A stretch of DNA of 64,000 nucleotides from Physcomitrium patens (GCF_000002425.4 NC_037267.1:13027017-13091016), one strand, 5' to 3'; positions 11,451 to 32,213 are shown, counted from the stretch's first letter. Numbers and translations are program-made. Notes: generated from the letters alone by a model not told the origin.

Positions 11451-14400
11451 GGGTTGTACAAATTCTCTCAAGTTACTAATTCATGAGACGTTTTAATTCT
11501 TTATTGTATAATAAGCTTAGATACATTTTTTGCATGCTCGATTGGATTTTTATTTTATTCCACTTTTAATGATTGCAATCATGGATTTAAATCATATTTA
11601 TTTCAATGATTGATGATTAGTAATGAAGTGTTCATTTTATGTATTTAAAATTATTTAAAATATAATTTCTATGTACAAATTTTGATGGTATCTTTTTTTG
11701 GGATGGTTTGAATTATTAAGTTAACTATTTTGGTATTAAAAAATATAGATTATTTTATTACAAACTTGGCTAATAATACCAAAAAAGTAGCATCTTCTAT
11801 ACAGTGTCAATCTCAAGCATATCATATAACTGTTAAATTGGAACTCAATTGAATCATTGATTTTTTAAACTAATACATGATACACTACACATACAATTTA
11901 TCATTTAAGATTATTATTAGTTTTTTTAAATTACTAAATTTAAGTACATACCAAACAACATTACTATATTTTATTTAACTTAGTTACACTAGATAGTACC
12001 ACTGCTTTATTGTTTACCGCTTACAATAATTTCCAAATTTGACCTAATAATTCTAAGATCACTTATGATGTAGAAATAATTTCTCTAAGGATTTGGCATT
12101 CATATGAAAGTAGCGTTATCTTGTTGACTATAAATGCCATTAACTTCTATTCTAATTAACTTCAAAATTCATCATCATAATTTTATCCTAGTATTAATTA
12201 GTATTCTATTAATCAAATATATGACGTGTTATTTTAAATCAACACATTTTATTTAAAAATAATATTTAATATAATATTAAATATTATTAAAAAATAGGCA
12301 ATATAGATTTTTTATCTAGGTTTTTAAATTTCAATTTCAATTTATTTTTATTACAAAATATTCTATATTGTGGTTTTTTTAGAATTAAAAAAATATTTAA
12401 AAAATAATTGAATCTATTTTTTTTAATCAAGTACACAAAAATACAAAGCATTACAACAACAATTTATGTGCTTTATGTATTTTTACAATTTCAACTAAAA
12501 AATCAACTTGGTTTGTTGTTTGAGCAATAGAATTGAGAAAAATCATCTATATCACTTGTAAAATTAATTTACGAAAAATTCAAATAAGTATTTTTAATAT
12601 TAATTAAATTATTAATACATGAAAAAAACTTAAAATTAAAATTAAATTAATAAATGTTTTGATAGATTCTAAATAACAGTCTTTATATGTTTATTTTATT
12701 CTTTGTTGATAAGTGGAAAGATCATCCTTTAATTTAATGGCAATGCATAGCTAATAAAAAAATTGCTTTCTAATAAAAGTAATGTTTTAGAAACTGGATA
12801 AATAAATTTTACTTTATAAATATCTTGTGAGACCTCTAAATTATATGTAACTTGGGTTTTATTACTTCTTTAACAACTTTCTTGGGAAATAAAATGATAA
12901 TACAGATTATTTTTTGTTGTTATTGTAGTAAAGGAGAGAGAGAGAAAAAAAAAAAACAGTACAATCATGGATAATAAAATGAATAATTTTTCTCCATGAC
13001 TTTTTTAGAGAAAATAATTATGAAGCTTATGAAGACAGATTAAATTTATTCTGTAATAAATATTACTTAGTATGAGGGTGTGAAATTTTCTTAAATCAGA
13101 TAAGTGTATTCTAACTCCATCTTCTATTGTGCTTTATGTTGGAAGTAAATTTAAATCTGATCTAAAATTTTAATTGGAAAGTTATAAAGAAAATAAAAAA
13201 AAAAATTCAATGTATAATCTTGCAAAGGTACTTTTTAAATTTAATTCTTGAAATTATCTTTATATTCAATAAATTATCCAAAAAAAAGGAATAATATTAA
13301 TATAAACTTATTTTTATTCACCTTATAATTCAATATTATAAAAATATTTTATTCGCCTTAAATCAAAAAATATATATTATGTATATTTTATAGCATGGTA
13401 TGTGGTGGTATGCTTAAAATAAAAAATAAAAAGTATGGAATGGATTGAATCAACATATTTTTATTAATAAAAAACACCTAACTTATAATAAAGAAAATTT
13501 ACAAAATATTTATCAACTAAAATATATTTATTATAATTTTTATTTCTAGAATTTAACTATAATTTTATGTTTTAAATTTATTAAATTATAGCAGACTAAT
13601 ATTTTTAGTGTAGTAGTGTTAAATTTTGGCTTGTGGTTGATAAGTATAGTTTAAATATGTCATTTTTCTTAATTTGCTCTTGGTTTTTGGCCTACTCATA
13701 AACCAACTTAATATTTGAAGCCAAGGTTTTTCCAACAAGATTTAAAAAATAATTTATAATTTTTTATTTTTATTTTATATAACTATAGAGATAACATTAT
13801 ATAAAGCAACATCTATTTAGATTTAAAAATCTTTGATTATATTTGATGACTGAAATACCAATCTATTAGCCATGTGACATGATATTGTAAATTACATTAT
13901 TAATTTAAATCTTACTAGCTTGTATTAGATAATAATGCTTACATGCAAAGTTAAATCAAATATTTTAAAATAAATTTTATTTTATCAACTTAGATGATAA
14001 TAATAACAAATTAGTGGCTTATAATTATTATTTTATATACTATTAATAAAGCTATAGGTTTTAAGTTTTGTAATCGTAAAATTAAGTATTTATATAAGGA
14101 TTTATTTTTAATTATAAATTATATTATTAATTTCCAAATAATATTATTGATGAATTTTCTTCGAAAAATTCCTATCAACACAACAAAGAAAAAATGAATC
14201 TAAAAGGGGATAACGTTTTAATTATTTTTTAATGTGATGGAAGTATCATCTTTTTTTTTGGTAGTTTTTAGAAGTTAACAATTTATTAACTAAGAGACTA
14301 TGTATATATTATTATTATTATTATTATTATTATTTATAATAAATCAATAAAAGAAATTATTTGGATTTTATAATAGTATGTAATATATTTTTTGTAATAC

Positions 14401-14730
14401 AATTTAATTTTATAAAATAGATAAATAATATATATACATATATATAATAGAAATAATAAAAAATAGATAAAAAATTTGGAAAACAAAATCACAAAATAAT
14501 TTTTATAGGATATTACATAAACTTCTATATAATATAAAGATATCTAAACATAGAAAATCTCTATTGCTTTATTTTAAAGAAGTAGACAATGGAGATCAAA
14601 TAGAGATAGAATCTTTTATGATTACTATGATTATGATAGATTTATGTCATTTTTCTTGCATCATCGTTATGTATTAATTAATTTAAAAAATATTCTATCA
14701 AAATATAATTAATTTAGTTGCATTCTTAAA

Positions 14731-14758
14731 CATATATATATATATATATATATATATA
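14731..14758. repeat. (TA)n microsatellite
   Basis: An uninterrupted TA dinucleotide tract of about 28 bp. Confidence 0.95.
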
Positions 14759-15095
14759 AAGAAAAGAATTATCTTAACTACAAGAATTAAACATAACTAA
14801 TATAAAAACACATAATTAGAATTTTATTATCGATATAATATTTTGTATTAATTTACTTTGAATTTTATTTTAAAATTTTAAATTAATAGGAGGCTTAAAA
14901 TTTTATACTTTATCTAATTTTTGAATCTAAATGATTTAATATTTATTTTAAAAAAATTAATAGAATAATTATTTTATAAATCTTGAATTACTTATGATTC
15001 ATTATATTTTTGGATATTTTTAAAAATAAGTGTATTTTATTTTAAGTTAAATAATTTATTTATGATAGTAAAATTAATATACTTATAGGTTTAAC

Positions 15096-16065
15096 AAAAA
15101 ATATCTCATATAGATCTCAAATATATTGAAATATCAAGAATATTTCTATATTAATAATAACAAATATATTCCTTACTTTTGTGATAATAGCAAATATATC
15201 CTTGAATGTAATAAGGTTTCACCAATCTTCTTTTTTTAGTTGTCATTTGGGACCCAAATTCATGCATTTTGTTGTGTAGATTTTGCCCTTGTCTAGTTTT
15301 CAACAAACTTGTGGATGCTATGGTGATTTGAGGCAACATGACAGTAGAAGGCATGTAAAGCTCATCCTTTCATGCAGTCTAAGCACAACTATGGATGAGA
15401 GAAGTTGGTTTTAATCCACTATGGATTTCAATGCATTGTTTGTACCTTGTGTATTTCATGCTTTTAAACATACTACACACACTTGTAGAATGCAAGCTTG
15501 TAAGAGAGAATCTCAACTTGTATGGTATCCATGCCAATAGTCTCCATCTCCAAATTGTGAAACCCATAAGTTGCAAAACTATTCTCTTCACTCTTGTGAG
15601 AAAAAAACAATTATTTCTCACTTTGAATGTCATTCCAATACATAATTCTATATTATATTGATGCAGCAAGATGCCAAAGTTTTACAATGTAAAGAATTTG
15701 ATTAGCATATTTTTTTCAATGTCAATCCACCACCAAAGGCATTTTAAAGATGTGGTTGAATTAGATGTGTACATTGAGAAGTCTAGAGTCTACAAGTTGT
15801 ATCACCCTTGTGGTGTATAAATGAACAAAAGAAAAGGAGACTAAATTTTTGCAATTGTCTAAAAGCCAAAAACTATGTAAGGCCAAAAATTGCATGGCAA
15901 AATGCATGCGGTTTGGGCCCTAAATGACAACTAAAAATGAAAGCTTGTCAATACCTTATTGTATTTGAGGGTACATTTGCTATTATCACAAAAATGAGGG
16001 ATAGATTTGCTATAATAAAAAATACATGGATATTCTTTATATCTTAGCATATGTAATTTTTTTTG
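15096..16065. mobile_element. Non-autonomous MULE-type TIR element (MITE-like, about 970 bp)
   Basis: The two ends are inverted copies over roughly 200 bp. The left end reads outward-in as AAAAAATATC, then ATATCAAGAATAT, then TTTGTGATAATAGCAAAT, then TAGTTGTCATTTGGG. The reverse complement of the right end gives the same order of blocks. The same TIR sequence bounds the transposase-bearing element at 36199-47821, so this is probably a deletion derivative mobilised by that family. The interior has no transposase, and the open frames at 15395-15661 (+) and 15379-15669 (-) look non-coding. I could not identify a convincing target-site duplication. Confidence 0.75.
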
Positions 16066-16268
16066 CATAAAATCTCTCTAGTAACTAGAAGCAACAAATT
16101 AACCATTCTCTCTCTAGCTATAAATATTCCATTCTATATACAATATTATGTGTTATTAACTTATCCATCTAACAGCACAAAGTGGTATCCACTGTCATAC
16201 ATCCCTCACTGTTCTTACTCTCACTTACAGCAAAAGGCATTCAACAATGTTGGACTTGCAACTCTGTG

Positions 16269-16307
<39 letters not shown>

Positions 16308-18366
16308 GGAAAAAGGACATATTTTTCTTCCACTGTTGGCATGCAAATGTTGTCATGGTTTGACTGCAGGGCAGATGAGCATGTGCACATGAACTGGATG
16401 GCTACAAATCCTAACACAAAATCTTTTTTCCTTTTTTTGATTTGCTTCCGCAAGCTTCTGACGCCGAAAGTCACACATAACGCAAGCAAGAGACGCGGGG
16501 AATGAGAGGTTGTCGTGTTGCAAGGCCAGGGAGGCTGAGCACGAGGGCGTGCATCTCACGAGGGATCCATTTCATGGTCTCCAACTCCCAGTTGGGTCTT
16601 CTGTTTCTACGAAAACGGTGTGGATCCCACCTCGAAAATAGTTTATTGCAGCTTGGGAAGTCAAAATAAGAATTTAAAAATGGAGTGCATTGGTCTCTGA
16701 GGACCAAATCCTCACGACAGTCGCAGCAGAGCAGACATGCCCCTGCCCCTGCTTACACGCTGCATGCAGGCTTCTCAAAGCCGGACCAACACTGACAAAC
16801 TTACACAATCACACACACACATTCTCTCTCTCTCTCGATTGCTGTGTGCGTGTGTGTGAATGTTCTTCAGAGCTACGACCAATGCACAGATCTGCATGGC
16901 TTCTAATCTATCGGTTTGACATGAGAAGCTTGTAGATTTGCACTTGGCAGCCTCTGTTTAGCAGAAAGTCCCTCGTCAGTTTACTCCTAGACAGCACACC
17001 GAGCGGAGCGTAATCCCACCCGACCAACTTCAAAGACTCGAAAGGCAAAATTGGCGTGGCTATTTGCCCCACCCATGATCTTGCCACCGCAAAAAATAGG
17101 CAACCAGGGTCTGTAAGATGTGGCGTGGCTCTCCTCCACCGTGCCAGATCCCATCCTCCAACCACGTTCTTGTCTCAGATTTAATAATCACAAAAAACAT
17201 GGGTCCACGAACTGATTTCGCCGTATGGCAGGCTCTCATGACTCCGGAATCGTGTAACATGTGGCTCGGTGGGGCCTGCACCTGGGTACAAGATTGGGAT
17301 CGAGCATGCATCCTCCCACTAAAGATCAGTGGGACACGACTGGGGAAGCCCTCAGCTGGTTCCTTCGCGGTTTGATCTCTAGGTGGAGTTGGTGGTGGGT
17401 GCATTCATTTCTGTGTTGTGTTTATTAATTTAGTACAAAGAATATCTTTTTTTCTTTTCAAGAGTTGTGCCAGAGCATTTGCGGAGTTGATGTGTAGCAC
17501 GAAACGGAGATATAAACATTATAACCTTATTTTTCATTGTTCAAAGTACCCCACACGCTTTTACGTAGAAAAATCACCCAACAAGTACGTAACTGTGATG
17601 AAACTTCCAAGTTTTGTGCATTCCACACAAAGGCGTTCGACACATTCTTGATACACTTTTGTCGTGCACGCTTCATTTTTGGTGAACAGAAACAAATCTC
17701 CACGTAGACTGTCTTAGGGGTACAAACACTTTCAACTATCAACTTTTGCGTCTTGAAAACAATAGATGAGAGCCACTTGAATTTCTTAATCGTACACGGG
17801 GTGGATGTTGAACCTGATGTTCACATGCATTCGAAAGAATACTTGTAGAGAGGGTATAAAAGTTACAATTCACAGCCTTGGAATCACATTTTAATTCTCT
17901 TCGAGCTTTTCCAGAAAGTAATGGAGGAGTGATAAGTCTCCACCTATGTTCAAATCGCTTCACAGCTGTGATAATTACAAATGTTCGAAAAGACTTGATA
18001 GAGCTATAAGCATGGCGCACCCATACCACCACAAGAATGTGTGACATAACCAGTTCACTAAGGCACTGTAATACAAAACGATTATCTTCCTAATGCTCTA
18101 TGCTCTACAGCAGTGAATTTCGCCATTATCGGGGTTTTAGAGCGTCAATGCACTCAAAGCCAATCCTCGGAAATGACCTCAAAGACGATAAATCACCGCA
18201 TCATCCAAGTCCCCGCTTGGACAGTATCACAATCCAACAGGGAAAACTAAGCTCCGCAAACACAGATGACTCAGATACCAGGTGTCTCACACAGGCCGAG
18301 TCTTTCTGTGAGAATAAGGAAGAAAGATAATTAAACAAGAGTAGATCTGACTCCAATGTGAAATGT
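16066..18366. other. Intergenic, 3' of the ABCC gene; no gene recognised
   Basis: A (TA)n tract lies at about 16278-16302. From 16.4 to 18.3 kb the composition becomes gene-like, yet no open frame shows family resemblance; the longest is 17060-17404 on the minus strand. The part next to 18367 should hold the transporter gene's 3' untranslated region. Confidence 0.5.
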
Positions 18367-23829
<5,463 letters not shown>

Positions 23830-25915
23830 ACCTACTGCTCTGAAGGAAGCCACACAGACCTCATCAACGCTCCAAGATTATACGAACCCAATTTGTGTGT
23901 AAGCAATGATTTCTTCGATTCAAAGCAATTGAGGCAACAGCTACCCAAACAATTTCACTTGAAAAAAATTCACTCGATATAGGGTGCCCACAATTCATGA
24001 TGTTCATATGTGACGAACATGATTTGTGGTTTACGAAGTCCTTCGAGAAACTATTACAGTCGCTCAGGGATCAGACCGCATATCGAGGACCATTCTCCGC
24101 CGCAACGAGACAACGTCATCATACTCTTGTAAACCAATCAATAGACTTAAAATCAAGTTCACACCTCAACAGTTCCAACAAACACATCTCTCACATCACG
24201 ACATATCAGTCTAATAGTCGGAAGGCGCCGTTTGCAACCAGGTTTTGGACCCAACATCGAAGCGATGGATTGCCACCCAACGAGAACAATACTTCTTCAT
24301 ACCGTATTGCCATGTTATGTTGACTACCCACAAAGGATAGGGTCAAACTGATCAACCATATGGCAATCTGCGTCTTTCAGTTCATCTCGTGTGCTAGTCT
24401 TTAACAGTTACTAACAGTTTTGTAAAATATAGCCAGATGCTGCGAGAGACTCGATTTCACCAAACCCAAATGTCCCGCGAGCAGAATCTACTCTAGCGTA
24501 CTCACAATCTTTCGGTTACTCGTCTTCTACAAGGCGAGCATCTCCAAAACGTATTAAAGCAAAATCAGAGGCAGTATTGATTAACTGCGAGTCTGGTGGC
24601 ATTAAAAAATATATCAATATTCATGGAACCAGGATAATTCGGCAATGAATCTGCCACAGAAGGGTCAACTACGGCCCACCAAAAATTGCATCCAAGCTCG
24701 TCGTTCATTCACAAGTTTGAGCAGAGTAATCCCATCACCACAGCTGACGTTGATTCCACACTCTCTCCAGATACTCAGAGCTATCCGCAAAAAACCCACA
24801 ACTCCAAACACATCGTCATAACACAATTCAAAACCAGGGTGGTACCCCAGCCTGCACACAACCCCAATTCCGCACCCACTAAACCCAAGGACTTGCAATT
24901 GTTGGAAACCCCTCTCGAAGCCAGAAACGCTACCTCTTAGAGCTCCAGCGCGCCTGGCGCAAGAACCCACCTCCAACGCAGCTGGTATTCTTGACCTCCC
25001 CGCCTACTCACGGAATGCCACCCACATCTCTCGACCTTCACAGCTGCCTCTGCTACTAATTCCCCGCACCTCCATTCCCATCTCCCCCGACGGTACGCCC
25101 TCCTGGTAAAGGGCGTTGGGCTTAACTCATCGCAGCCGACGAGCGGGGGTGGGTGCGACACAAGATCGCGAGGTTCGCGACCCAGCCACCTGTTAGACAA
25201 GCGGCGATGCACGAGGCCCCATCAGCGTTACATCAACACACACCGCGACGAGTCGTCGACGACGACGACGAGCAGCCTCGCCCTTTCTCCCCTCACATGG
25301 ATAAGTACTTTCATTCTATCACCATGTCATCATCGTCATTCTCCTCCTCCTTCCACGACAAACCCCCTGGCAGCAAACCTCTTTTCAAGTGCTGCAAACC
25401 AATTCCGCGCGAGCTTTGCACTGCCACCGCCAGGTCGGCCTCGCCACACCTCGCAACCTTGCCTTGGGATCCCAAGGAATCAACCTCCATTTTCGCAGGC
25501 GCCTGTTCCCCTTTTTGCTCCTTTTCGAGCGAGTTTGCCTGGGATTGGAAGAGGACATAAAGAGCAGAATGAGGATGTGTACAAGTGGGCTCGGGCCATT
25601 TGGCACTGCTGAAGAAGGTCTCAGTGGCGAGGAAAAAAAAGCTGCGGTCGCTCCGAAAAGCGAAGAAGTAGAATGAAGAAGAAATAGGGGCTTTTCCCCC
25701 TTTCCGATGCCCCCCCCCCCCAACGGAATTGCCCTTGCGGGTGGGTTTTTGAATGTGGCGCGAAGGTTCGTAGGAAGAGAGGTGCGGGGTTTATGGCAAC
25801 GTGTGGACCTATTCACACCTTCGATTTATGACGTCGGACTTTTAGGTCAAAAAATGAGAGTTGTGTGGAACAATGAATATCGGCACATGAAACAAAAGGG
25901 GAATTGACAATGTCA
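23830..25915. other. Upstream/promoter island of the ABCC gene
   Basis: A GC-richer stretch 5' of the minus-strand transporter that stops abruptly at about 25.9 kb. It probably contains the promoter, 5' untranslated region and possibly a 5' UTR intron. Open frames at 24665-25212 (-) and 25153-25907 (both strands) lack any family resemblance. A 12-base C run lies near 25710. Confidence 0.5.
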
Positions 25916-28900
25916 TCATAAATAATGTCACATTATGACCTAAAATACTTACAAAAAATTATATATACATATATCTATATATATATATATTCACACTAGC
26001 AGAAACTATTGTTCTAAAATAATTATCAAATGAAAACTATCTACTAAAAAATAATTAAACTAATATAATTCTTGAAATATACTTTTATCTATCAATATGC
26101 AAAAAGGAAGTTGACAACTTTGGTTGAATTTGCAATTGCATTTACAATTGTTTTATATTTTAATACTTTGGATTTATTGAGCTATAAAATGTTTAAATTA
26201 TTGATATTTAATAGATAATTTGATTCATTTTATTTTAATATACCTCTATCAAAGTTGATAAGAAAAAAAACTTTAGAATAAAAATTATTATTTAAATTAT
26301 TTATTTATATATATACATATATACATATATATATATATATATTTATATATTAATGATATTATAACTAGAATTTAATAATAAAATTATATAAATAGATATA
26401 TTAGAAGTTATTTTTAAAGAATTTAAATAATAAATAGTAATTTTTATTATTCTTTTAAATATTTATTTTTAGTAATTATATATCAATTATATTTTATTTT
26501 CATAGTTATTATCATAGCTAAAAAATAATAGTTCAAACTTTAAATTTTATAAATTTTTATATATTAGGCTTTCTTAAAAGTAAAAACATTGTTTTAGAGT
26601 CTATGAGTTTTATTCAAATTAAATTTTTTACTTTGAAAAATATGGTATGCAATCTTTTGTAAGTGCACAACATATTGCCCTTTGTTTTGTGTTTTTTTTT
26701 TGATATATTGAGATATTTATTTCTATTATTGAGAAATTTTGCAAATAACTATATTGCTAGTACTTTTGAAGCCATTGTCCAAGTTGTTGATAAGATGTCA
26801 AAGAGTAAAATGACACCATTTATTTATAAAACACCTTAAATTATTTTTATAGAGATTGTCATGCAAGACTCTAGATTTGCGATGATTTCAATATAATGAT
26901 TGTTTTTCAATAACCTAGAACAAAAAGAAATCAGTGAGAAGAGTTAAAAGCATAAAAAGACAACCAATATAAAAACTTAGGGGCATTTTGGACAAACTTA
27001 TATAATAAGCATCACCAATAATAGTACTTGATTATATAAAAATGATATTAATCTTCAAATATTTTGGCAAGTAATATTTTTTAAGGAACAAGATCAAATA
27101 TACCAACACTTTATATACCCATTTTGAAAATGCAAGTACTTCAATCTATTTTACATTTGATATTGAAATTGTGACAACCTCAAAATAAGTCCATTCTTTG
27201 ATAAAATCAAGCTAGACACCAATTTTTTTCAATGTACCATCAAGGTATTTAAGAAGTCTAACATTATCAACAATGATAGAAATGTTGCTTATAACTATAT
27301 TTTTACATTATAAAAACTAATAGAATTTGAATTAAGTGCATGCTTCCTTATTGTTGGCATGTCCTTCCACCAAAATAAATGTGCTTCATATGCAATAAAA
27401 AATGTTATTAATGCTACCTAACTAGGATACATTATCATCTTTATATTAGGCAATCATATAAATATATTTCTTGGAGTTGGTTTGTAAATAATTTGATGTC
27501 TAATAATAAAAGATAATATTTAGAAATTCTTATTAGAAAAGTATTTATGAATTTATCATATAATATTATTTTTTGAATAGAAGATTGATATCTCTTTAAG
27601 GATCAAATCTAAAACATATATTTTTATCATTGTTTTGGCATTCTGTTGCCATGCAATAATAAACAAGGCAAAACTTGTCTTAAAGGTTTTGAATGTCTTA
27701 TATTCTAAATAGCACAAAATATAATAATAATAATAATTATTATTATAATTATAATATTTATAGCAAGAATATCTTAATTAGTCACCATAAAAGAATTATT
27801 ATATTAATATGATAGTTTATATTTTTATCTATTATATTTAATTTTTTATTTAAAAAATCTAAAAATAAAATATAAATAAATTATTGATGCTCTCTCCTTT
27901 ACTAGCATCAATAAGATTGTAATACATGTGCAAAAACAACAAAAACTTATCAAATACATAAGAACAACTTCTTCTAACATAGACACGTAATAATTGAGTA
28001 TTACAAACTACTAAAAATAATAGACTAACTCTTGCAATACTTTAATTGTGTAGTTTGCAATCCAAATATTTATAGAACAACTATAATTGATTGATTGGCA
28101 ATATTTAATAGTTGTAATAGTTGGTGTTATTATGATTCAATTTAACTATGACAACACAAAGTTTTAGAACAACAGATAGATTTGAACAAAGCAAAAATAC
28201 TAAGATCATATGCATAGTTGTTTTTATTTATACAAAGTTTAATATTATATATAATTTTGAAATCATGACAATCTTTTATAAGAAACTTATTTGAATTTCA
28301 AATATTAATTTATTTTTGATATCAATATAAAGATTTTTTTTTGTTACAATAGAATATTTTTATCAATATTAGAATAGATGCTCTATCTAAAAAGTAATGC
28401 AAAATTACCATGTACAAAAAATATCCTCAAAGTTAACATTGTCAATAGTTAACTATCCTTGTTTTTAAAGTAGAAATAGTATTCTATTAGACAAAGAAAA
28501 CTCATCTATTATGTTGCATCAACTTAATAAGTTACATCCATCTACTTTCAAAGCCCTTATCAACCAACATAGTTAGTGGCTTAAGCTCATAGATCAAATA
28601 TGGTATATCTTATAGAAATAATCAACAAAATATAAATAAAAGATTATTTCATTATCTAAAATATCATTTAAAAATGAATTGGGCATTGGGAATTAAAAAT
28701 ATTTTATGGCACCACAATTATTTTAGAGAGCTGCAAGGTAGACATCTTTTTATTACAATGTGAAAGTTCTTTGATGCCACACCAACAATACACCACTAAT
28801 GCACATTTTTCAAAAAGTTAAACACTAATGATGCTGAAAGGTATAAAAAAAAATAATAATCTATAATATAGAAGCTAATTAAAGCAATCCAGCAAAATTG

Positions 28901-29186
28901 CTACAAGAATATATTTTTATTTATTTACTTTATTTAGCTTCGTATTATTGATGTTTCTATGTATTAGATTGTTATTGTTGTTTTTGTTGTTTTTTCTTTT
29001 TTTTCTTTTGTTGTTTTTTTATACCTTTGACCCTCGTAAATGTCCAACTTATTGAAAACTGATTGCACTGGTGTATTGTTGGTATAGAGCAGAGAATGTC
29101 CAAAGAATAAAAAGCAGGTGTCAACCCAATAGTTCCTTTATTTTATATTCTGAAAAATACTATTTTAAGAACCTCATTTTCTAAAA

Positions 29187-29219
<33 letters not shown>

Positions 29220-31500
29220 TTGTAATCCTTATAAAATTCCAAAATATTCTAGATTCTAACAACCTCTCAAAAATTCTTTAAAATAAATATAATGAAATAT
29301 AATAAAAAAAATGTAACAAGATAAAAATTCTAATTGGACAATTGTATTAGCTTCAATTTTTTATTATTTTTTTATAGATCAACTTTTATAATAAATACAA
29401 TAAATGTAACCAATATACCAATGGAACTTGAAATAGAACTGTGATTGATGTCACTTACCCTTCTAATCTAAGTTTTATGAAGGTTTAGCTGTTTGATCTT
29501 TTAATACAATTTGTTTTTTTTTTTTTTTTTTTTCAAATGTGATTTTCATCATAAACTTAATATCTTTAATCACCACTTTAGAAAAAATTTAGAATACTAA
29601 TTTTTAGATCTTTAAATGTGTATGGAATCTTAATTGACATCAAATCACCAACTTCTGATACTTCTTTGTATATGCATTTAGATATCTTTCAATCTCATTG
29701 TCAAAATAACACAAAACTTTATAATCATAACACACTCTTACAGATCCATTTAATTAGAAAAAATTAACTTTATGTCATGCACAAAACAATTGTATAGAAC
29801 CCAAGTTTAACACTAAATTTGTATGACTATCAAAATATTATTACTTACAAAAAAATTAATTTTCTTTTTAATTTTTTTTTTTTTTGAGTCATAACTCCTT
29901 AAGCCCTATACATTTTAGTCTGTTTCCTGTAGACTTCAAATTTTCTATTACAAATTAAGAGAAAAATAAGAATTTCCAAAAATCAACTAATCTTACTCAA
30001 AAAATTTGCTTGCAACCAAACCATTTTGACATACTTTTTAAACTTAGATATTTTTTTTATTTACAATATACTTCAATATATATGTTTCAACATTAGCTAA
30101 TCTAAGCTACAAGAATAATTTTTAATGCTTAAATAAAAGTTCTTATTAGCTGTTTTACATTTATTTCCTTTGTTTGAATAATTTTAAAGATCAATTAATA
30201 AAATAAATACTACAAAAATTTCCAATTTTAAAGAAATAAAATCTATGCAAATAAATATATATAGTATAAATTGAAATTTTTAGGATTAATTATACAAGGT
30301 TTAAAATCTCTAAATGAATTATTTTGAAAAAAAAATATTTGTATTGATTTAATATTTAGTGAAATAATAAAAATGCATATATATATTTTTAGAATGTATG
30401 TGTGTGTATATATATATCTATATATGTATAAAATACAATTATTATTTTTTAAAAAAATTGCGTTATATTTAAACATTAATTTCTAGATAAGTTTTTTTAT
30501 ACTCTTTTAATCATATGTATTTTTTAAGGAAATTTCTTTATAAAATTCACTTCTGAACATTAAAACTTAGCTGCATTATGATATTATATTTTTACTTCCA
30601 GTGTTTGAAGGCAAGTACATAATCTGAACATATTTTACCGTGCAATTTGGAAACTTTAAAAATAGTGTTGAAAGTTTATAAATTTCTCGATATTAGAAAT
30701 GACTTCAATGAAATTCACGAATATTTCATAATGAAGTCGGAGCTTTATGATCATTAGTTTGAAGGTAGTACATTGATTTTTGAGTAAATCATTTTCAGTT
30801 CTCAAATTAGTTCTGGATTTTCTTGTTTTTCAGTAGTCTTATTTCTTTAATAGAATCTTCAACTTATTAATGTGATACTGTGGAGCACATCTTTGTGCAT
30901 TAGTAGTCCATTTAGGAAGACCAATCTTATGACACATCAAAAAAGAAAACAGGATTTGACCTCTTTAAAAAGAACTTCAAGTCAGAAGCTAGAATTGTCA
31001 ATTAGTCAACTTGTGGGAGTATCAAAGTCAAAACAGATGTTAAAAAGCTCAAGGTGATTACAACTTTATAAAGCTTAAAGCATTATCGCGCCATTTAAGG
31101 TAATAATTGGTGCAATTATTCATAAATTGGCATTGTAATTGGTTCACCATTTCACCAAACCCCAACTTTTATATCCATGAGCATCTGTAGATACTGAGCA
31201 TATTTGTGAAATACATGAAACTCATCTTTATCTCAATAGATTTGTGTCTTAAAGTTGTGACATGTGAAACTTGGCAGAAGAGTGGCAAAACATGAGGGGA
31301 AACTATGTTCAATTTAAATACTAGCTCATTTTGAATATTTTTCCGTCACGATTAGTCGACTGATAATTGCAATCAGACAATTACATTCACACGAAAAGGA
31401 AAAACCAAAAAATTGAATCCACAAATGAGTAGATTGGACACAGGGCAAAGCATAGGAAAAGATGGGAAAGACATTTATATATCTATTTGAATATCAAATT
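25916..31500. other. AT-rich intergenic desert
   Basis: No supportable gene. It holds (TA)n tracts at about 25960-25990, 26310-26350 and 29193-29220, and T homopolymers near 29510-29533 and 29870-29886. Very degenerate transposon sequence is likely but I could not assign it to a family. Confidence 0.6.
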
Positions 31501-32213
31501 CAATGACGATAGTCCATGTGTTGAACTGAAACAGACCTCTGCTGCTATGAATTCCACCACACTCCACGTAATTCTCAAAGTTATAAACTTGCTTGAAATA
31601 TTATGAGTTCGAGCACATACCAAAAGTGCTACCAACTCCATCGAGTTCGCATAGAATTTGATAAAATGAAATTCACTTCGTAGTGAATCAGATTTATACC
31701 GGCCTTATTGAGAGGCTTGGAGGCAATTCTTCTCAATCAACCCATAAAGCTAGGTTGAATTGCACAGCATCACGGAATGCTTGGCCTCCTCCTGTCAAGG
31801 ACGCTTTTAATGCATGTCCTTCGTTTTGTGGTTGAATAACGATACCAATTATACCAATTATAGGCCTGCCTTTAAGGTCGCATTGCTGACCTATCACATT
31901 CCCAGTCATAAAAACCCCGAGTCACAAAGAAGATAATACAATTGCTCACATGTGCATACAGACAATCACAATTCTAATGCACGCAGTTATGGTGAAGTTC
32001 AAGAGAGAGCTGAGAATCACAGAGCGAAAGACAAATCCTCGCAACATCTTCATTTGCTTGTTAGAGAGAGCGGGCGCTGCAAACATTCTTGCTGCCCTGC
32101 ACTGGATAAGGTTTTCCATCTGACTTCATGCAAGACGAAAGAGCCAAAGTACTGCAAGCCGCTTTGCACAGTAACCACTTCTTTTGCAGCATCGTAACCA
32201 TTCCCATATATAA
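31501..32213. other. 3' flank of the PYL relic, gene-like composition
   Basis: Base composition here is like that of the gene islands. No separate gene is recognised; the open frame at 31952-32197 (+) has no family resemblance. It probably represents the former 3' end of the PYL locus. Confidence 0.4.

Larger units (their letters stand above)
9147..15094. other. AT-rich intergenic desert with microsatellites
   Basis: Nearly 6 kb of very AT-rich DNA without a supportable gene. It contains (TA)n at about 10291-10321 and 14731-14758, (TTA)n at about 14308-14333 and many A/T homopolymers. The only compositional break is the GC island at 10640-11450, listed separately. Confidence 0.65.

Noticed and set aside
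26640..28650. Suspected Copia-type remains
   Set aside because: A few stretches looked reminiscent of retroelement interiors, but no protease, RT or RNase H motif could be aligned in order.
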